This document shows, piece after piece, positions 8,701 through 16,648 of a DNA stretch of 24,008 nucleotides; the first letter of the stretch is position 1, and the number at the start of each line of letters is the position of its first letter. The position numbers were made by a program, and so were the translations under genes. This stretch comes from CAZWMK01 sp964635065 (lineage in GTDB: Bacteria > Pseudomonadota > Alphaproteobacteria > Sphingomonadales > Sphingomonadaceae): contig CAZWMK010000022.1 of the NCBI GenBank assembly GCA_964635065.1, forward strand, positions 1-24,008, in the 5' to 3' direction. The notes beneath the pieces are model-generated. The model did not search any database, was not told the DNA's origin, and saw nothing but the letters and a program-made list of their open reading frames with translations.

Positions 8701-9280
8701 GGCGGACAGTTTCAATCTCGTCGCCGAAGAAATCGAGACGCAGCGCATGGGATTCGCCTGCGGGCCAAAGATCGAGGATGCCGCCGCGCACGGCGAATTC
8801 ACCTGCTTCGCGCACCGTATCCGAACGCAGATAGCCATTGGCGGTGAGAATCGCGGCCAGTCTGTCGCGGTCCAGCATGACGCCTGGCGCAATACGGGCG
8901 GTCAGGCCACGCACGCGCGTGCGCGGCAACATCCGCTGGATTGCGGCATTGACCGTGGTGACGACGAGCTGCGGGCCTCGTGGTTTCTGTGCCAGCCGTG
9001 CGAGCGCCGCCAGCCGTTCAGACGTGACCTGCACTGATGGCGATGCCCGGTCATAGGGCAGCGAATCCCACGCGGGCAGGACGAAGCTGTCGAGTTCGGG
9101 TGCGAAAAAGCGGGCGGCATCCGCCAGCTGCGCAGCCATCGCGTCATCAGGCGCGATGAAGATAGCGCGGCCCTTCACCGTGCGCGCCAGATCGGCCATC
9201 AGCCACGGCAGATAGCCAGCCGGCGCACCCGCCAGTGTCAGCGCGCGCGGCGCGTCCGTCAGGCGGGCAAGGTCGATCAT
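5585..9280 (-). CDS. mfd: transcription-repair coupling factor
   Basis: Mfd removes RNA polymerase stalled at DNA lesions and recruits UvrA. Seen in 1231 residues: a UvrB-like N-terminal module (about 1-350); an RNA-polymerase interaction domain around 485-545 (LVVHADHGIGRYEG); helicase motor domains with Walker A GDVGFGKT (635-642), DEEQ (737-740), TATPIPRT (763-770) and QLRGRVGR (906-913); and a C-terminal TRCF domain (about 1010-1110). After about residue 1155 comes a 75-residue tail rich in Pro, Ala, Lys and Thr, longer than usual for the family; the last 41 residues are antisense to the FrnE-like gene. The start overlaps the sdhE stop (ATGA at 9277-9280), so it is co-transcribed with sdhE. 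Confidence 0.97.
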   Translation of the reverse strand: MIDLARLTDAPRALTLAGAPAGYLPWLMADLARTVKGRAIFIAPDDAMAAQLADAARFFAPELDSFVLPAWDSLPYDRASPSVQVTSERLAALARLAQKPRGPQLVVTTVNAAIQRMLPRTRVRGLTARIAPGVMLDRDRLAAILTANGYLRSDTVREAGEFAVRGGILDLWPAGESHALRLDFFGDEIETVRRFDPADQRTIGTSDGFDLLPVSEVLLTDESIRAFRTGYRDLFGATATGDPLYQAISDGRRLAGMENWLPLFEPKLETLFDYLGAGDVIVRDTGSEAAAVQRFEAIADYYQNRCQAMAADKGSYRPLPPDRLYMMPDAWREAMAAARVHQTSPFHTPEHAVDTIDLAGQAARDFAPERAAGGNVYDAIQQHLDSLRNGGQRVILASYTAGARERLGGLLADQGVRKVLPADNWQQALGQAAEGYVALVVLPLDHGFSLDDLALLTEQDMLGDRMVRRAKRARRADAFMSELAMMTPGDLVVHADHGIGRYEGLITLTVGRAPHDCVQLSYDGGDKLYVPVENMDVLSRYGSDSEGVGLDKLGGTNWQARKARMKERIREIAGELLAVAAARATRQADSAHVDAHDYAAFVDRFPYAETEDQLRAVEDVLADLEAGRPMDRLVCGDVGFGKTEVALRAAFAAAMSGMQVAIVCPTTLLARQHAANFRERFAGFPLNVGHLSRLVPAAEAKRVRDGLTAGTVDIVVGTHALLAKSIEFNRLGLVIVDEEQRFGVVHKERLKQLRNDVHVLTLTATPIPRTLQMAMSGLRELSVIATPPVDRLAVRTYVMPWDEVVIREALLREHYRGGQSFFVAPRIADLPEIERFLREKVPEVKPIVAHGQMTPAEVEERMTAFYDKRFDVLLSTTIVESGLDIPSANTLIIHRADMFGLAQLYQLRGRVGRAKQRAYAYFTTPADMVVTETAMKRLQVLQSLENLGAGFQLASHDLDIRGAGNLLGDEQSGHIREIGFELYQQMLEEAILNARAAAAGLDAPREAFSPQIAVDAPILIPEDYVADLNLRMSLYKRLNDIDTRADIDSFAAEMIDRFGPLPAEVKNLLAVIEIKGFCKIASVAKLDAGAKGALVTFKDGQVANPAGLVDFIQRLKGTAKLRPDQKLFIARDWANLDQRLAGALQLARGLARIADPKAVPPSPKPAGAKTAPKTEATQAAPKVPAKPLVTVRPVGGSRASKPVAGTPETKPPAPARPQSSAFRPKSWPGRR

Positions 9281-9549
9281 TCGGGATGCTTGATGAAATC
9301 GAGCTTTTTCATCGCTGCCATCAGCGGGCCGTCATAGACGGGCGGCACCGGCTGGCTTCCGACGGCCCAGGCCATGATGTGGACGTCATCTTCGTGAAGC
9401 AGGGCCTCGAACCAGCGCAGTTCGGCCTCGTTCCAGCTGTCCATATAGCGGTCGGCAAAGCCGCCGATCATGAGGTCAGCTTCCTTGGTGCCACGATGCC
9501 AGGCCCGGAAGCGCAGGCGGCGGCGGATCAGGTCGAGGTCGGCGGTCAT
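9277..9549 (-). CDS. sdhE: FAD assembly factor SdhE (DUF339)
   Basis: A 90-residue protein of the SdhE/DUF339 family, which helps attach FAD covalently to SdhA. The hallmark RGxxE motif is present as RGTKE (residues 19-23), followed by ADLMIGGFADRY, and the WFEALL segment (46-51) is also typical. The ATG at 9549 gives the standard length; the frame stays open far upstream only as antisense of recG. It leads a two-gene unit with mfd and is divergent from recG. The recG/sdhE/mfd neighbourhood is common in alphaproteobacteria. Its target complex is also represented here by sdhB at the left edge, about 9 kb away. Confidence 0.92.
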   Translation of the reverse strand: MTADLDLIRRRLRFRAWHRGTKEADLMIGGFADRYMDSWNEAELRWFEALLHEDDVHIMAWAVGSQPVPPVYDGPLMAAMKKLDFIKHPE

Positions 9550-9636
9550 GCGCGGTCCACTTGCAAAAAGTGCCAGCCAGCGCGCAACCGGTTGGAGACT
9601 GGCCGCACGCCCGCTAAGGATGCGGCAGGACATAGC
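9550..9636. promoter_or_regulatory. divergent sdhE/recG intergenic region
   Basis: These 87 bases separate two divergent start codons and must hold the promoters of both transcripts. GCAGGA at 9625-9630 is a plausible ribosome binding site 6 bases before the recG ATG. I see no convincing -35/-10 pair on either strand. Confidence 0.5.
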
Positions 9637-11691
9637 ATGCGACCCGATATCCTCAACCCCCTGTTCGCGGAAAGCGCAAGCCTGAAGGGCGTCGGCCCGG
9701 CCATTGAACGCGCGCTGAAACGACTGGGGACGGAACGCGTCATCGATCTGCTTTTTCATCTGCCCAGCGGGGTGATCGAACGGCTGGCGGTCGATGAACT
9801 GTCGCCCGCCTGCGTTGACCGAACCATCATCATCGACCTTGTGATCGGCGCCCATGTGAGACCGGGCCAGCGCAGTCCGCTTCGCGTGCGCGCATTCGAC
9901 GCAGCGGGCGAGGCGGTCGATCTGGTGTTTTTCACGGATCGCGGCGGTTGGGCGGGCAAGCTGTTTCCGACCGGCGAAACGCGCCGCGTGACGGGCAAGC
10001 TCGAACGTTTCGGCCACGGGCTGCAAATCGTGCACCCCGATGTCGCCGGTCCGGACACACGCGAACGCGAACCGCTTTATCCGCTGACCGAAGGGCTGGC
10101 GAACCGGCGGCTTGCGACGGTCATCGGCCACGCCCTCGACCGTGCGCCCGCGTTGGCCGAATGGATCGAGCCAAGCGTGATGACGAAGCAGGGCTGGCCC
10201 GACTGGCGCACCGCGCTTGTGCATGTGCACCGGCTGGAGGGCGATGTGGCGGCGGCGCGGGCGCGGCTGGCCTATGACGAACTGTTCGCCAACCAGTTGG
10301 CTCTGGCGCTGGTGCGTGCCGATACGCGCAAGCGCCGTGGGCGACCGATGCGGGGTGACGGGCGCTTGCGCGATGCGTTGATCCAGCGCCTGCCATGGCC
10401 GCTGACAGGGGCGCAGCGCCGTGTGATTGCCGAAATTACGGGCGACATGGAACAGGCCCAGCCGATGCTGCGGCTTTTGCAGGGCGATGTCGGGTCGGGC
10501 AAGACGATGGTTGCGCTCATGTCGATGCTGGGCGCGGTCGAATGCGACGCACAGGCGGCGCTTCTGGCGCCGACCGAAATCCTTGCCCGTCAGCATCATG
10601 CGACGCTGGTGAAAATGCTGGATGGCCTGCCTGTCCGCACAGCCATTCTGACCGGGCGTGAAAAGGGCCGGGCGCGGGCCGCAATCCTTGCGGCGCTCGC
10701 AGCGGGGGAAATCGACATCTTGGTCGGCACCCACGCAATCTTTCAGGATGCGGTTGAATATCGCAATCTTGGTCTGGTGGTGATTGATGAACAGCACCGC
10801 TTTGGTGTCCACCAGCGCATGTTGCTGGCGGCAAAGTCCGAGGCGCCGGTGCATCTTCTGGTGATGACCGCTACTCCCATTCCGCGCACGCTGACCTTGA
10901 CGCATTATGGTGAAATGGACGTCAGCCGCATTGACGAGCTGCCACCCGGCCGCCAGCCGATCGAAACGCGAGTGATGAACCTTGAACGCCTGCCCGAAGT
11001 GACGGCGGCACTGGGACGACACATTGCGGCGGGTGGGCAGGCCTATTGGGTATGCCCGCTGGTCGAGGAAAGCGAGAAGGGTGACATGGCCGCCGCCGAA
11101 GCGCGCGCCGCTGATCTGCGTGATGTCTTCGGCCCTGCCGTCGGGCTGGTGCATGGCCGGATGAAGGGGACGGAAAAAGACGCGGTGATGGCCGATTTTC
11201 AGGCCGGGAAGCTTTCTGTTCTGGTAGCGACGACGGTGATCGAGGTCGGTGTCGACGTGCCGAATGCGACGCTGATGATCATTGAGCAGGCCGAACGTTT
11301 CGGCCTGGCCCAGTTGCATCAGCTGCGCGGACGTGTCGGGCGCGGGACGGGGCGGTCGGTGTGCCTGTTGCTCAGGGCGCCGTCCGTGTCGGAAACCGCA
11401 AAAGCGCGGCTGACGCTGATGCGCGAGAGCAATGACGGCTTTCGCATTGCCGAAGAAGATCTGCGCCTGCGCGGCGGTGGCGAGCTTTTGGGTGCGCGCC
11501 AGTCGGGCGAGGCGGTATTCCGGCTGGCCGATCCGCAGCATCAACTGGACCTGCTCGACATGGCGCGCGCCGATGCGCGCCTGCTGATCGACCGCGACGG
11601 CGGGCTTTCCGGCGCACGCGGACAGGCGGCGCGTATCCTGCTTTATTTGCTGGAGCGCGATACAGGCGTCAAACTGCTGCGTTCGGGCTGA
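9637..11691 (+). CDS. recG: ATP-dependent DNA helicase RecG
   Basis: RecG is a branched-DNA helicase that reverses stalled replication forks and processes recombination intermediates. The 684-residue protein has an N-terminal wedge/OB region (about 1-230) and a superfamily 2 motor: Walker A GDVGSGKT (283-290), APTEILARQH (311-320), DEQHRFGV (384-391), TATPIPRT (411-418) and QLRGRVGRG in the second RecA-like domain. The ATG at 9637 gives normal length and has a ribosome binding site; the open frame upstream to 9235 lies across sdhE and is spurious. The stop codon abuts the stop of the convergent gene in one palindromic TGATCA. Confidence 0.96.
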   Translation: MRPDILNPLFAESASLKGVGPAIERALKRLGTERVIDLLFHLPSGVIERLAVDELSPACVDRTIIIDLVIGAHVRPGQRSPLRVRAFDAAGEAVDLVFFTDRGGWAGKLFPTGETRRVTGKLERFGHGLQIVHPDVAGPDTREREPLYPLTEGLANRRLATVIGHALDRAPALAEWIEPSVMTKQGWPDWRTALVHVHRLEGDVAAARARLAYDELFANQLALALVRADTRKRRGRPMRGDGRLRDALIQRLPWPLTGAQRRVIAEITGDMEQAQPMLRLLQGDVGSGKTMVALMSMLGAVECDAQAALLAPTEILARQHHATLVKMLDGLPVRTAILTGREKGRARAAILAALAAGEIDILVGTHAIFQDAVEYRNLGLVVIDEQHRFGVHQRMLLAAKSEAPVHLLVMTATPIPRTLTLTHYGEMDVSRIDELPPGRQPIETRVMNLERLPEVTAALGRHIAAGGQAYWVCPLVEESEKGDMAAAEARAADLRDVFGPAVGLVHGRMKGTEKDAVMADFQAGKLSVLVATTVIEVGVDVPNATLMIIEQAERFGLAQLHQLRGRVGRGTGRSVCLLLRAPSVSETAKARLTLMRESNDGFRIAEEDLRLRGGGELLGARQSGEAVFRLADPQHQLDLLDMARADARLLIDRDGGLSGARGQAARILLYLLERDTGVKLLRSG

Positions 11692-12630
11692 TCAGCCGGG
11701 CTTGCCTTCGCCAGCACCGGTTGCCTTGCGCAGCTCGTTCAGTGCGCTCGCCAATCGTCTGGCTGTCTTGCTGTCGGTCAGGCGTGGCGAGGTCGGAAGG
11801 CGTAGCGGTGCCGGTTCGGCTGTGACGGGCGGCAGAGGCGAGGCCGGGACTGGCGCTGGCGTTTGCGCCTGCGCCTGCGCACGGGACAATTGATCGGTCA
11901 TCATCGCCTGCCGCGACATCAGTGCATCGACACGATGGGTCAAGGTGTCGATTTTGAGCGTCGCATTGCGCAGGGCGTCTGCCAGAGACTGGAACAGCGC
12001 CTGCATCTGGGCCGGGTCAATCGTTGCGGGGGGCTGGTTTTGCAGCTTGTCCGCAAGGACGGCGAGATCGCGCTGCATATCGGTCAGCCCGGCAGCGGGT
12101 GTAGGCGAGGCCGCAGGCGAGGACTGGGCCGTGTCGCGGACAAGGGCGGCGAGCGCTTCGACCTGTGCCGATAGCTGGGCGACGGCTGTGGCCGTGGCGG
12201 GCGCTTCGAGGAGCAGCGGCGCTGCGTCCTGCACGATCGGCGCGGTCATTGCATCTGGTGTTTCCGACGGCGAACCGGTTTCCCGGACTGGTGCGGGTGC
12301 CGCAGCGCTTTCGGCCGGTTCGGCATAGGCCATCATGTCACCGAAGCTGGCGTCTGACACATTGTCCTCATCGGTCTGGATGTCATCCTGTGTCCGCGTG
12401 AAAATCACAGCCAGCACGAAGATCGCGAGACCCGTCAAGAGGGCGCACACAAGCGCCAGCATCACATGCCCGGCTGAAAGCGGCCCCATGGCCAGCGACG
12501 CAGGGGCAAGGCTTTCGAGGCCAAGGCCCGACAGCAGCGGTGCAATCACCGGTTTGGGCAGGACCGCAACCGTGCCTGTGGCAAAAAGCGCGCCGAGCAA
12601 GGAGGCGATGCAATGATGCGCATATTTCAT
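11692..12630 (-). CDS. hypothetical two-TM protein with Ala/Pro linkers and coiled coil
   Basis: I do not recognise a family. The 312-residue protein has an N-terminal hydrophobic segment (about 7-36), a clear membrane helix (about 54-77, HVMLALVCALLTGLAIFVLA), an acidic stretch (QDDIQTDEDN, 81-90), Ala/Pro-rich linkers (about 103-145 and 255-280), and between them helical, heptad-like segments (about 147-167 and 183-252) suited to a coiled coil. The C-terminal end (SKTARRLASALNELRKA) is a basic helix. The topology resembles membrane-anchored scaffold or chain-length-type proteins, but no function can be assigned. The start overlaps the stop of the glycosyltransferase gene by four bases (ATGA), making it the last gene of the polysaccharide operon. 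Confidence 0.75.
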   Translation of the reverse strand: MKYAHHCIASLLGALFATGTVAVLPKPVIAPLLSGLGLESLAPASLAMGPLSAGHVMLALVCALLTGLAIFVLAVIFTRTQDDIQTDEDNVSDASFGDMMAYAEPAESAAAPAPVRETGSPSETPDAMTAPIVQDAAPLLLEAPATATAVAQLSAQVEALAALVRDTAQSSPAASPTPAAGLTDMQRDLAVLADKLQNQPPATIDPAQMQALFQSLADALRNATLKIDTLTHRVDALMSRQAMMTDQLSRAQAQAQTPAPVPASPLPPVTAEPAPLRLPTSPRLTDSKTARRLASALNELRKATGAGEGKPG

Positions 12631-13838
12631 GCCGCTTTGGTCCCCGCTGTCAGGCGTTCATAGACATGGATATAGTTGGCCACGCTGCGATCCCAGTTGC
12701 GGACATCGCGGACATAGGCCTTGCCGCGCGCGCGCAGGGTAGACCACTGGGCGCGGTCGGCGAACAGGGCGCTGACGGCATTTGCAAGGGCCGGCGGATG
12801 ATCGGCGGCAAATAGCACCCCGGTTTCGCCATGCGTGATGAGTTCGCGGTGCCCGCCGACATCGGACGCCGCCACCAGCTTTTCCTGCGCCATGGCTTCG
12901 AGCGGCTTCAATGGCGTGACAAGATCGGTCAGCCGCATATGTTTGCGCGGATAACAGAGCACGTCGATCAGGCTGTAATAGCGGTCGACCTCGGTATGCG
13001 GAACGCGGCCGACGAAATGGATACGGTCGGCCACGGGTGAGGCCTTGGCCTGGGCGGCCAGCGCCTCGGCCATCGGACCGCCACCGACCAGAAGCAGTTG
13101 CGCGCGCGGGCGGCTGGCGACCAGTGCGGGCATGGCGGTGATGAGATCGTCCAGTCCTTCATAATCGTAAAAACTGCCGATAAAGCCAATCACGTCATCG
13201 TCTGGCGCGATGCCAAGCGCCGCGCCCAGTGCATCGTCGCGCGGGCCGGGGCTACCGAACTGTTCGAGGTCGACGGCGTTCGGGATGGTGAACAGCTTGT
13301 CGCGCGCGATGCCGCGCGCGGCGAGATCGTCGATCAGGCCCTGACAGATGGCGCCCACCGCATCGGCGCGGCGGCATAGCCAGGTTTCGAGCGCGCGCGT
13401 GACGCGATAGCGCAGCGACCCTTCGCGGTCGGTGCCGTTGCCGACGGCGGCATCTTCCCAGAAGGCGCGGATTTCATAAACGAGCGGAATGCCATGCCGC
13501 CGCGCAACGCGGCGGGCGGCCAGGGCCGTCAGGACCGGCGAATGGGCATGAATGATGTCGGGACGCACGGCGCGCACCAGTTGTTCGAGCTTGGCCTCGG
13601 TCGCGGCGATTTCGGCCAGTTCGCGCAGCACCGGGCGCTTTTGCGCCACGGGCGCACTGCGGTGGAACAGCAGGCCTTCAGCGCTTTCCGGGTCCGGACC
13701 GTCGCGGTAATGGCGCGGCGTCGTCAGCTGTACCGTCTCCCAGCCCAGACGCTGCTGCCCGAGAATCAGCGCACGGCTGCGGAAGCTGTAGCCACTGTGA
13801 AGCGGCAGCGAATGGTCAAGGACATGAATGACGCGCAT
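12627..13838 (-). CDS. GT4 glycosyltransferase, exosortase A system-associated
   Basis: A 403-residue GT-B glycosyltransferase of family GT4, expected to add a sugar to a lipid-linked or polymer acceptor at the cytoplasmic membrane. The N-terminus MRVIHVLDHSLPLHSGYSF and the later CYPRKHMRLTDLVTPLKPLE segment are, from memory, characteristic of the exosortase-A-associated glycosyltransferase family (TIGR04063). A donor-binding domain shows GFIGSFYDYEG and LLLVGGGP. The start at 13838 follows the wecB stop by 10 bases and matches the family N-terminus; the open frame continues to 13967 only inside wecB. The catalytic-loop acidic pair is D...E (TDLVTPLKPLE). A broken copy of its 5' end lies at 16598-16640. 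Confidence 0.9.
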   Translation of the reverse strand: MRVIHVLDHSLPLHSGYSFRSRALILGQQRLGWETVQLTTPRHYRDGPDPESAEGLLFHRSAPVAQKRPVLRELAEIAATEAKLEQLVRAVRPDIIHAHSPVLTALAARRVARRHGIPLVYEIRAFWEDAAVGNGTDREGSLRYRVTRALETWLCRRADAVGAICQGLIDDLAARGIARDKLFTIPNAVDLEQFGSPGPRDDALGAALGIAPDDDVIGFIGSFYDYEGLDDLITAMPALVASRPRAQLLLVGGGPMAEALAAQAKASPVADRIHFVGRVPHTEVDRYYSLIDVLCYPRKHMRLTDLVTPLKPLEAMAQEKLVAASDVGGHRELITHGETGVLFAADHPPALANAVSALFADRAQWSTLRARGKAYVRDVRNWDRSVANYIHVYERLTAGTKAA

Positions 13839-16481
13839 GGGGCAGGGGTCAGCCTTTGCTGCGGGCGCGCAGGTCATCAAGGCAGCGTTCTGCGGCCTTG
13901 CCATCCCAGCGGTCCGGCTTTCTGGCAGGCGGCGCATCGGCGGCCAGCGCCGCATCGACGGCGGCAACCAGTCCTTCGGGCTTGACCAGCCGGTTGGTGC
14001 CTTCGGTGATGGTGATCGGCCGCTCGGTATTCTCGCGCAGCGTCAGACAAGGAATTCCGAGATAGGTGGTTTCTTCCTGCAGGCCGCCCGAATCGGTGAT
14101 CGCGATGCGCGCCTGGGTCAAAAGGCTCATGAACGGGCTGTAGGACAAGGGCTCGATCAGCTTGACGCCAGCGGCGGTCAACTTGTCGGCCAGCGGGGTT
14201 CCGGTCAGGCGTCCGCGTGTGCGTGGATGCACCGGAAATACCAGCGGCAGGCGCTGGGCGACAGCGCACAGCGCATCGACCAGCGTCGCAAGCGTCGCCG
14301 GATCGTCGACATTCGACGGGCGGTGCAAGGTCACGATGCCATAGTTTCCGGCAGGCAGGCCAAGTTTTCCGGCACTATCCTCGGCCGCGAGTTTCGGGCG
14401 GATCAGCTCGAAACTGTCCATCATGATGTTACCGACGCGGGTGATGCGGCTGGCCGGTATGCCTTCGGCGGCAAGATTGTCGTCGCCATCGGGCGATGGC
14501 GTCCACAGCACATCGGCGAGTACGTCGGTGACGAGGCGGTTCACTTCTTCGGGCATGGCGCGGTCGCGCGAACGCAGCCCGGCTTCGAGGTGGACGATCG
14601 GGATGCACAGCTTGGCAGCGGCCATGGCGCAGGCAGCGGTTGAATTGACGTCGCCGACGACGATCAGCCAGTCGGGGCGGTCAGCCAGCGCGATCTTTTC
14701 ATAAGCGATCATCACCTGCCCGGTCTGTTCGGCATGACTGCCCGAACCGACGCCCATGTGGATGTCGGGCTGCGGCAGGCCGAGGTCGGTGAAGAAATCG
14801 TCCGACATGTTGGCATCATAATGCTGACCGGTGTGGATCAGCACCGGTTCGAAGTCCGGCGCGGCGGCCAGCGCATGATAGAGCGGTGCCACCTTCATGA
14901 AATTCGGCCGGGCGGCAGCAACAAGGTGAACGCGCTGGGACATCATGACTCCGGAATCTGTATCTGGCTGTAGTGCTGGTTTGGCGCATGGCGCGTCCAA
15001 CTGCAACAATGCGGTATCAGGGGGATGCTACAAAATCATTGACGCTGGGCACTCTGAGCCTAGCGACGAAGGATGTGTTTGATGTCGGCCAGTGTCGATG
15101 GAAACAACAGGCGGATCATGGCGAGATAGGTGATGACACCGAACAGGGCCAGGATAACAAGCTCTACCACGTCCGGTAGTGGGTTGATCCAGCGTCCCAG
15201 CCCCCAGACCAGACCGCCCATAGCGCCGGCACTGGCAAGGCCGGGCAGGGCTGCTTTGCCGACACCGCTAAATTTGACGTTGAGCACGCCAAAGCTGGTG
15301 CGCGCAGCGACAAAGGCGACAATCGGGAAGGCAAACAGCCAAGCAAGGCCGACGCCTGTCAGTCCCTTTTGTGCACCGATCCAGAAGGCGGCCGGCATCA
15401 CGACAAGCCCGGCAATGGTGGAATATGTCGCGATGTCAGGTCGCCCAAGCGCGTTGGTGGCGGGTGCCAACAGCGTGTGGAGCGTGTAGATCGGCATGGC
15501 GATGCACAGAATCTGCAAAAGAGTCACCGCTTCCTGCCATTGCGCGCCAAGCACGGTCGGAACGAAGATCGGCGCGGTTGCTGCCAAGCCTGCATAAACT
15601 GGGCACGTGACAAGCGAAATAAGGCGCACCACGCGCAGGAAATTGCTGGCAACGGCTTCGAGATCATGCTGGATGCGGGCATAGGCGCTGCCGCCGACCT
15701 CGTTCAGGGCCGGGATAAGCTTTACGACTGCAAGCTGTGCCAGCATCAATGCGGTGTAATAAAGGCCCGAAGCATGGGCCCCCAGTTCCCGGCCGACGAT
15801 CAGAATCGATGACTGGGTGTAAACAAACCACAATAAGCTGGTCAGCATGACGATCGTACTGAAACGGAACATGCCGTTGATTTCCGTCATGCGGAAGTCC
15901 GGCCAGACGAGACGCTGGCCATAGCTCAGCAACCCTATGGCATTGGCAGCGAGCATGACAATCTGTCCAGTGACCAGCGCCCATACTCCGAAACCTGCCA
16001 AGGCCAGCGCCAAAGTTGACAAAACGGATGCAATTGTTGCGATGAAGTTGCACAGGGCAGGCGTTTTGAAATCTAGGTTGCGCATGCACAGAGCCTGCGG
16101 CAGGCTGATGAAGGGCAGGATCAGGTAATTAATTGCCATGACCGACAGCAGATGCGCTATTTCGGGTTGCTGGTAATAGGCGGCGACAAGCGGCGCGATA
16201 CCCAGTTGTAGCAACGCCAGACAGACATTGATGATGATCAGCAGGCCAAAGGCCTGACGGGCCATTCTGTCGGTTATTTCCTTGCGCTGGACCAGCGCCA
16301 CGTTGATGCTTTCACCGCTCAGGATGACGAGCAACGCAGTCAAAGTCTCTGTCATGGCGATCAGGCCATAGTCGCTTGGTGTCAGCAGCCGGATGACATA
16401 GATCGTGGCAGCCCAGCGGAGGAACTGAACCAGAAGTTGGCTGCCTGAACGCCAGACGACAGCATGCACCACCTTGCGACG
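13795..16481 (-). repeat. tandem duplication, intact unit (flippase 1 - wecB - GT 5' end)
   Basis: This segment is homologous to 16598-18273. The match covers the flippase coding region (from its RRKVV segment), the flippase-wecB gap, both ends of wecB plus one short internal piece, and about the first 45 bases of the glycosyltransferase. Hand comparison of 14909-15008 with 16704-16803 gives 10 differences in 100 bases. From the start of the shared glycosyltransferase piece to the flippase stop, this unit is about 1,011 bases longer than the other. Confidence 0.85.
13849..14943 (-). CDS. wecB: UDP-N-acetylglucosamine 2-epimerase (non-hydrolysing)
   Basis: It interconverts UDP-GlcNAc and UDP-ManNAc in the cytoplasm, supplying an amino-sugar precursor for the polysaccharide. 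The 364-residue GT-B-like protein carries GDVNST (97-102), HLEAGLRS (118-125), EEVNR (132-136), TLHRPSNV (205-212) and DSGGLQEE (284-291), all family motifs with their catalytic acids. Tandem ATGs lie at 14946 and 14943; GGAG is 5 bases before the second, which I prefer. It is preceded by flippase 1 (116-base gap) and followed after 10 bases by the glycosyltransferase. A collapsed second copy lies at 16649-16741. Confidence 0.95.
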   Translation of the reverse strand: MSQRVHLVAAARPNFMKVAPLYHALAAAPDFEPVLIHTGQHYDANMSDDFFTDLGLPQPDIHMGVGSGSHAEQTGQVMIAYEKIALADRPDWLIVVGDVNSTAACAMAAAKLCIPIVHLEAGLRSRDRAMPEEVNRLVTDVLADVLWTPSPDGDDNLAAEGIPASRITRVGNIMMDSFELIRPKLAAEDSAGKLGLPAGNYGIVTLHRPSNVDDPATLATLVDALCAVAQRLPLVFPVHPRTRGRLTGTPLADKLTAAGVKLIEPLSYSPFMSLLTQARIAITDSGGLQEETTYLGIPCLTLRENTERPITITEGTNRLVKPEGLVAAVDAALAADAPPARKPDRWDGKAAERCLDDLRARSKG

Positions 16482-16535
16482 AAAACTATCTTCGTTCGGT
16501 TGTTTGGGGGGCTGTATTTCAGGCAGCTGATGCAT
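15060..16535 (-). CDS. Wzx/WzxC-like oligosaccharide flippase, copy 1
   Basis: A polytopic inner-membrane protein of the MOP flippase superfamily (polysaccharide biosynthesis/WzxC-like), predicted to flip lipid-linked oligosaccharide repeats to the periplasm. From the ATG at 16535 it has 491 residues; the ATG at 16550 would add five. I prefer 16535 because GGAA lies 6 bases upstream and the N-terminal tail then matches copy 2 in length. Family features include RRKVVHAVVWRSGSQ near the N-terminus, RLLTPSDYGLIAM, VAAYYQQPEI, LDFKTPALCNF and about 12-14 hydrophobic segments. It is clearly paralogous to 16852-18324, most strongly in the C-terminal two thirds. Confidence 0.9.
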   Translation of the reverse strand: MHQLPEIQPPKQPNEDSFRRKVVHAVVWRSGSQLLVQFLRWAATIYVIRLLTPSDYGLIAMTETLTALLVILSGESINVALVQRKEITDRMARQAFGLLIIINVCLALLQLGIAPLVAAYYQQPEIAHLLSVMAINYLILPFISLPQALCMRNLDFKTPALCNFIATIASVLSTLALALAGFGVWALVTGQIVMLAANAIGLLSYGQRLVWPDFRMTEINGMFRFSTIVMLTSLLWFVYTQSSILIVGRELGAHASGLYYTALMLAQLAVVKLIPALNEVGGSAYARIQHDLEAVASNFLRVVRLISLVTCPVYAGLAATAPIFVPTVLGAQWQEAVTLLQILCIAMPIYTLHTLLAPATNALGRPDIATYSTIAGLVVMPAAFWIGAQKGLTGVGLAWLFAFPIVAFVAARTSFGVLNVKFSGVGKAALPGLASAGAMGGLVWGLGRWINPLPDVVELVILALFGVITYLAMIRLLFPSTLADIKHILRR

Positions 16536-16597
16536 TGCGTTTTCCAGCATAGCGCATGGCCGTTAAAAGGACATGAGCGCAAAGTCCGTTGTGTCTG

Positions 16598-16640
16598 CTG
16601 TGAAGCGGCAGCGAATGGTCAAGGACCGGATGACGCGCAT
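16598..16640 (-). pseudogene. remnant of glycosyltransferase 5' end
   Basis: The bases from the ATG at 16640 match the first about 45 bases of the intact glycosyltransferase starting at 13838. They share ATGCGCGTCAT and then TCCTTGACCATTCGCTGCCG. One base is missing near the sixth codon, so the frame shifts and the remnant cannot encode the enzyme. Similarity fades beyond 16598. It sits 8 bases downstream of the collapsed wecB, the same order as the intact pair. Confidence 0.82.
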
Positions 16641-16648
16641 GAGAGGGC

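Noticed and set aside
9277..11544. 755-codon open frame on the minus strand across recG
   Set aside because: Only its last 90 codons (sdhE) are real. The rest is antisense of recG, kept open by GC-rich third positions, with low-complexity composition and no recognisable domain.
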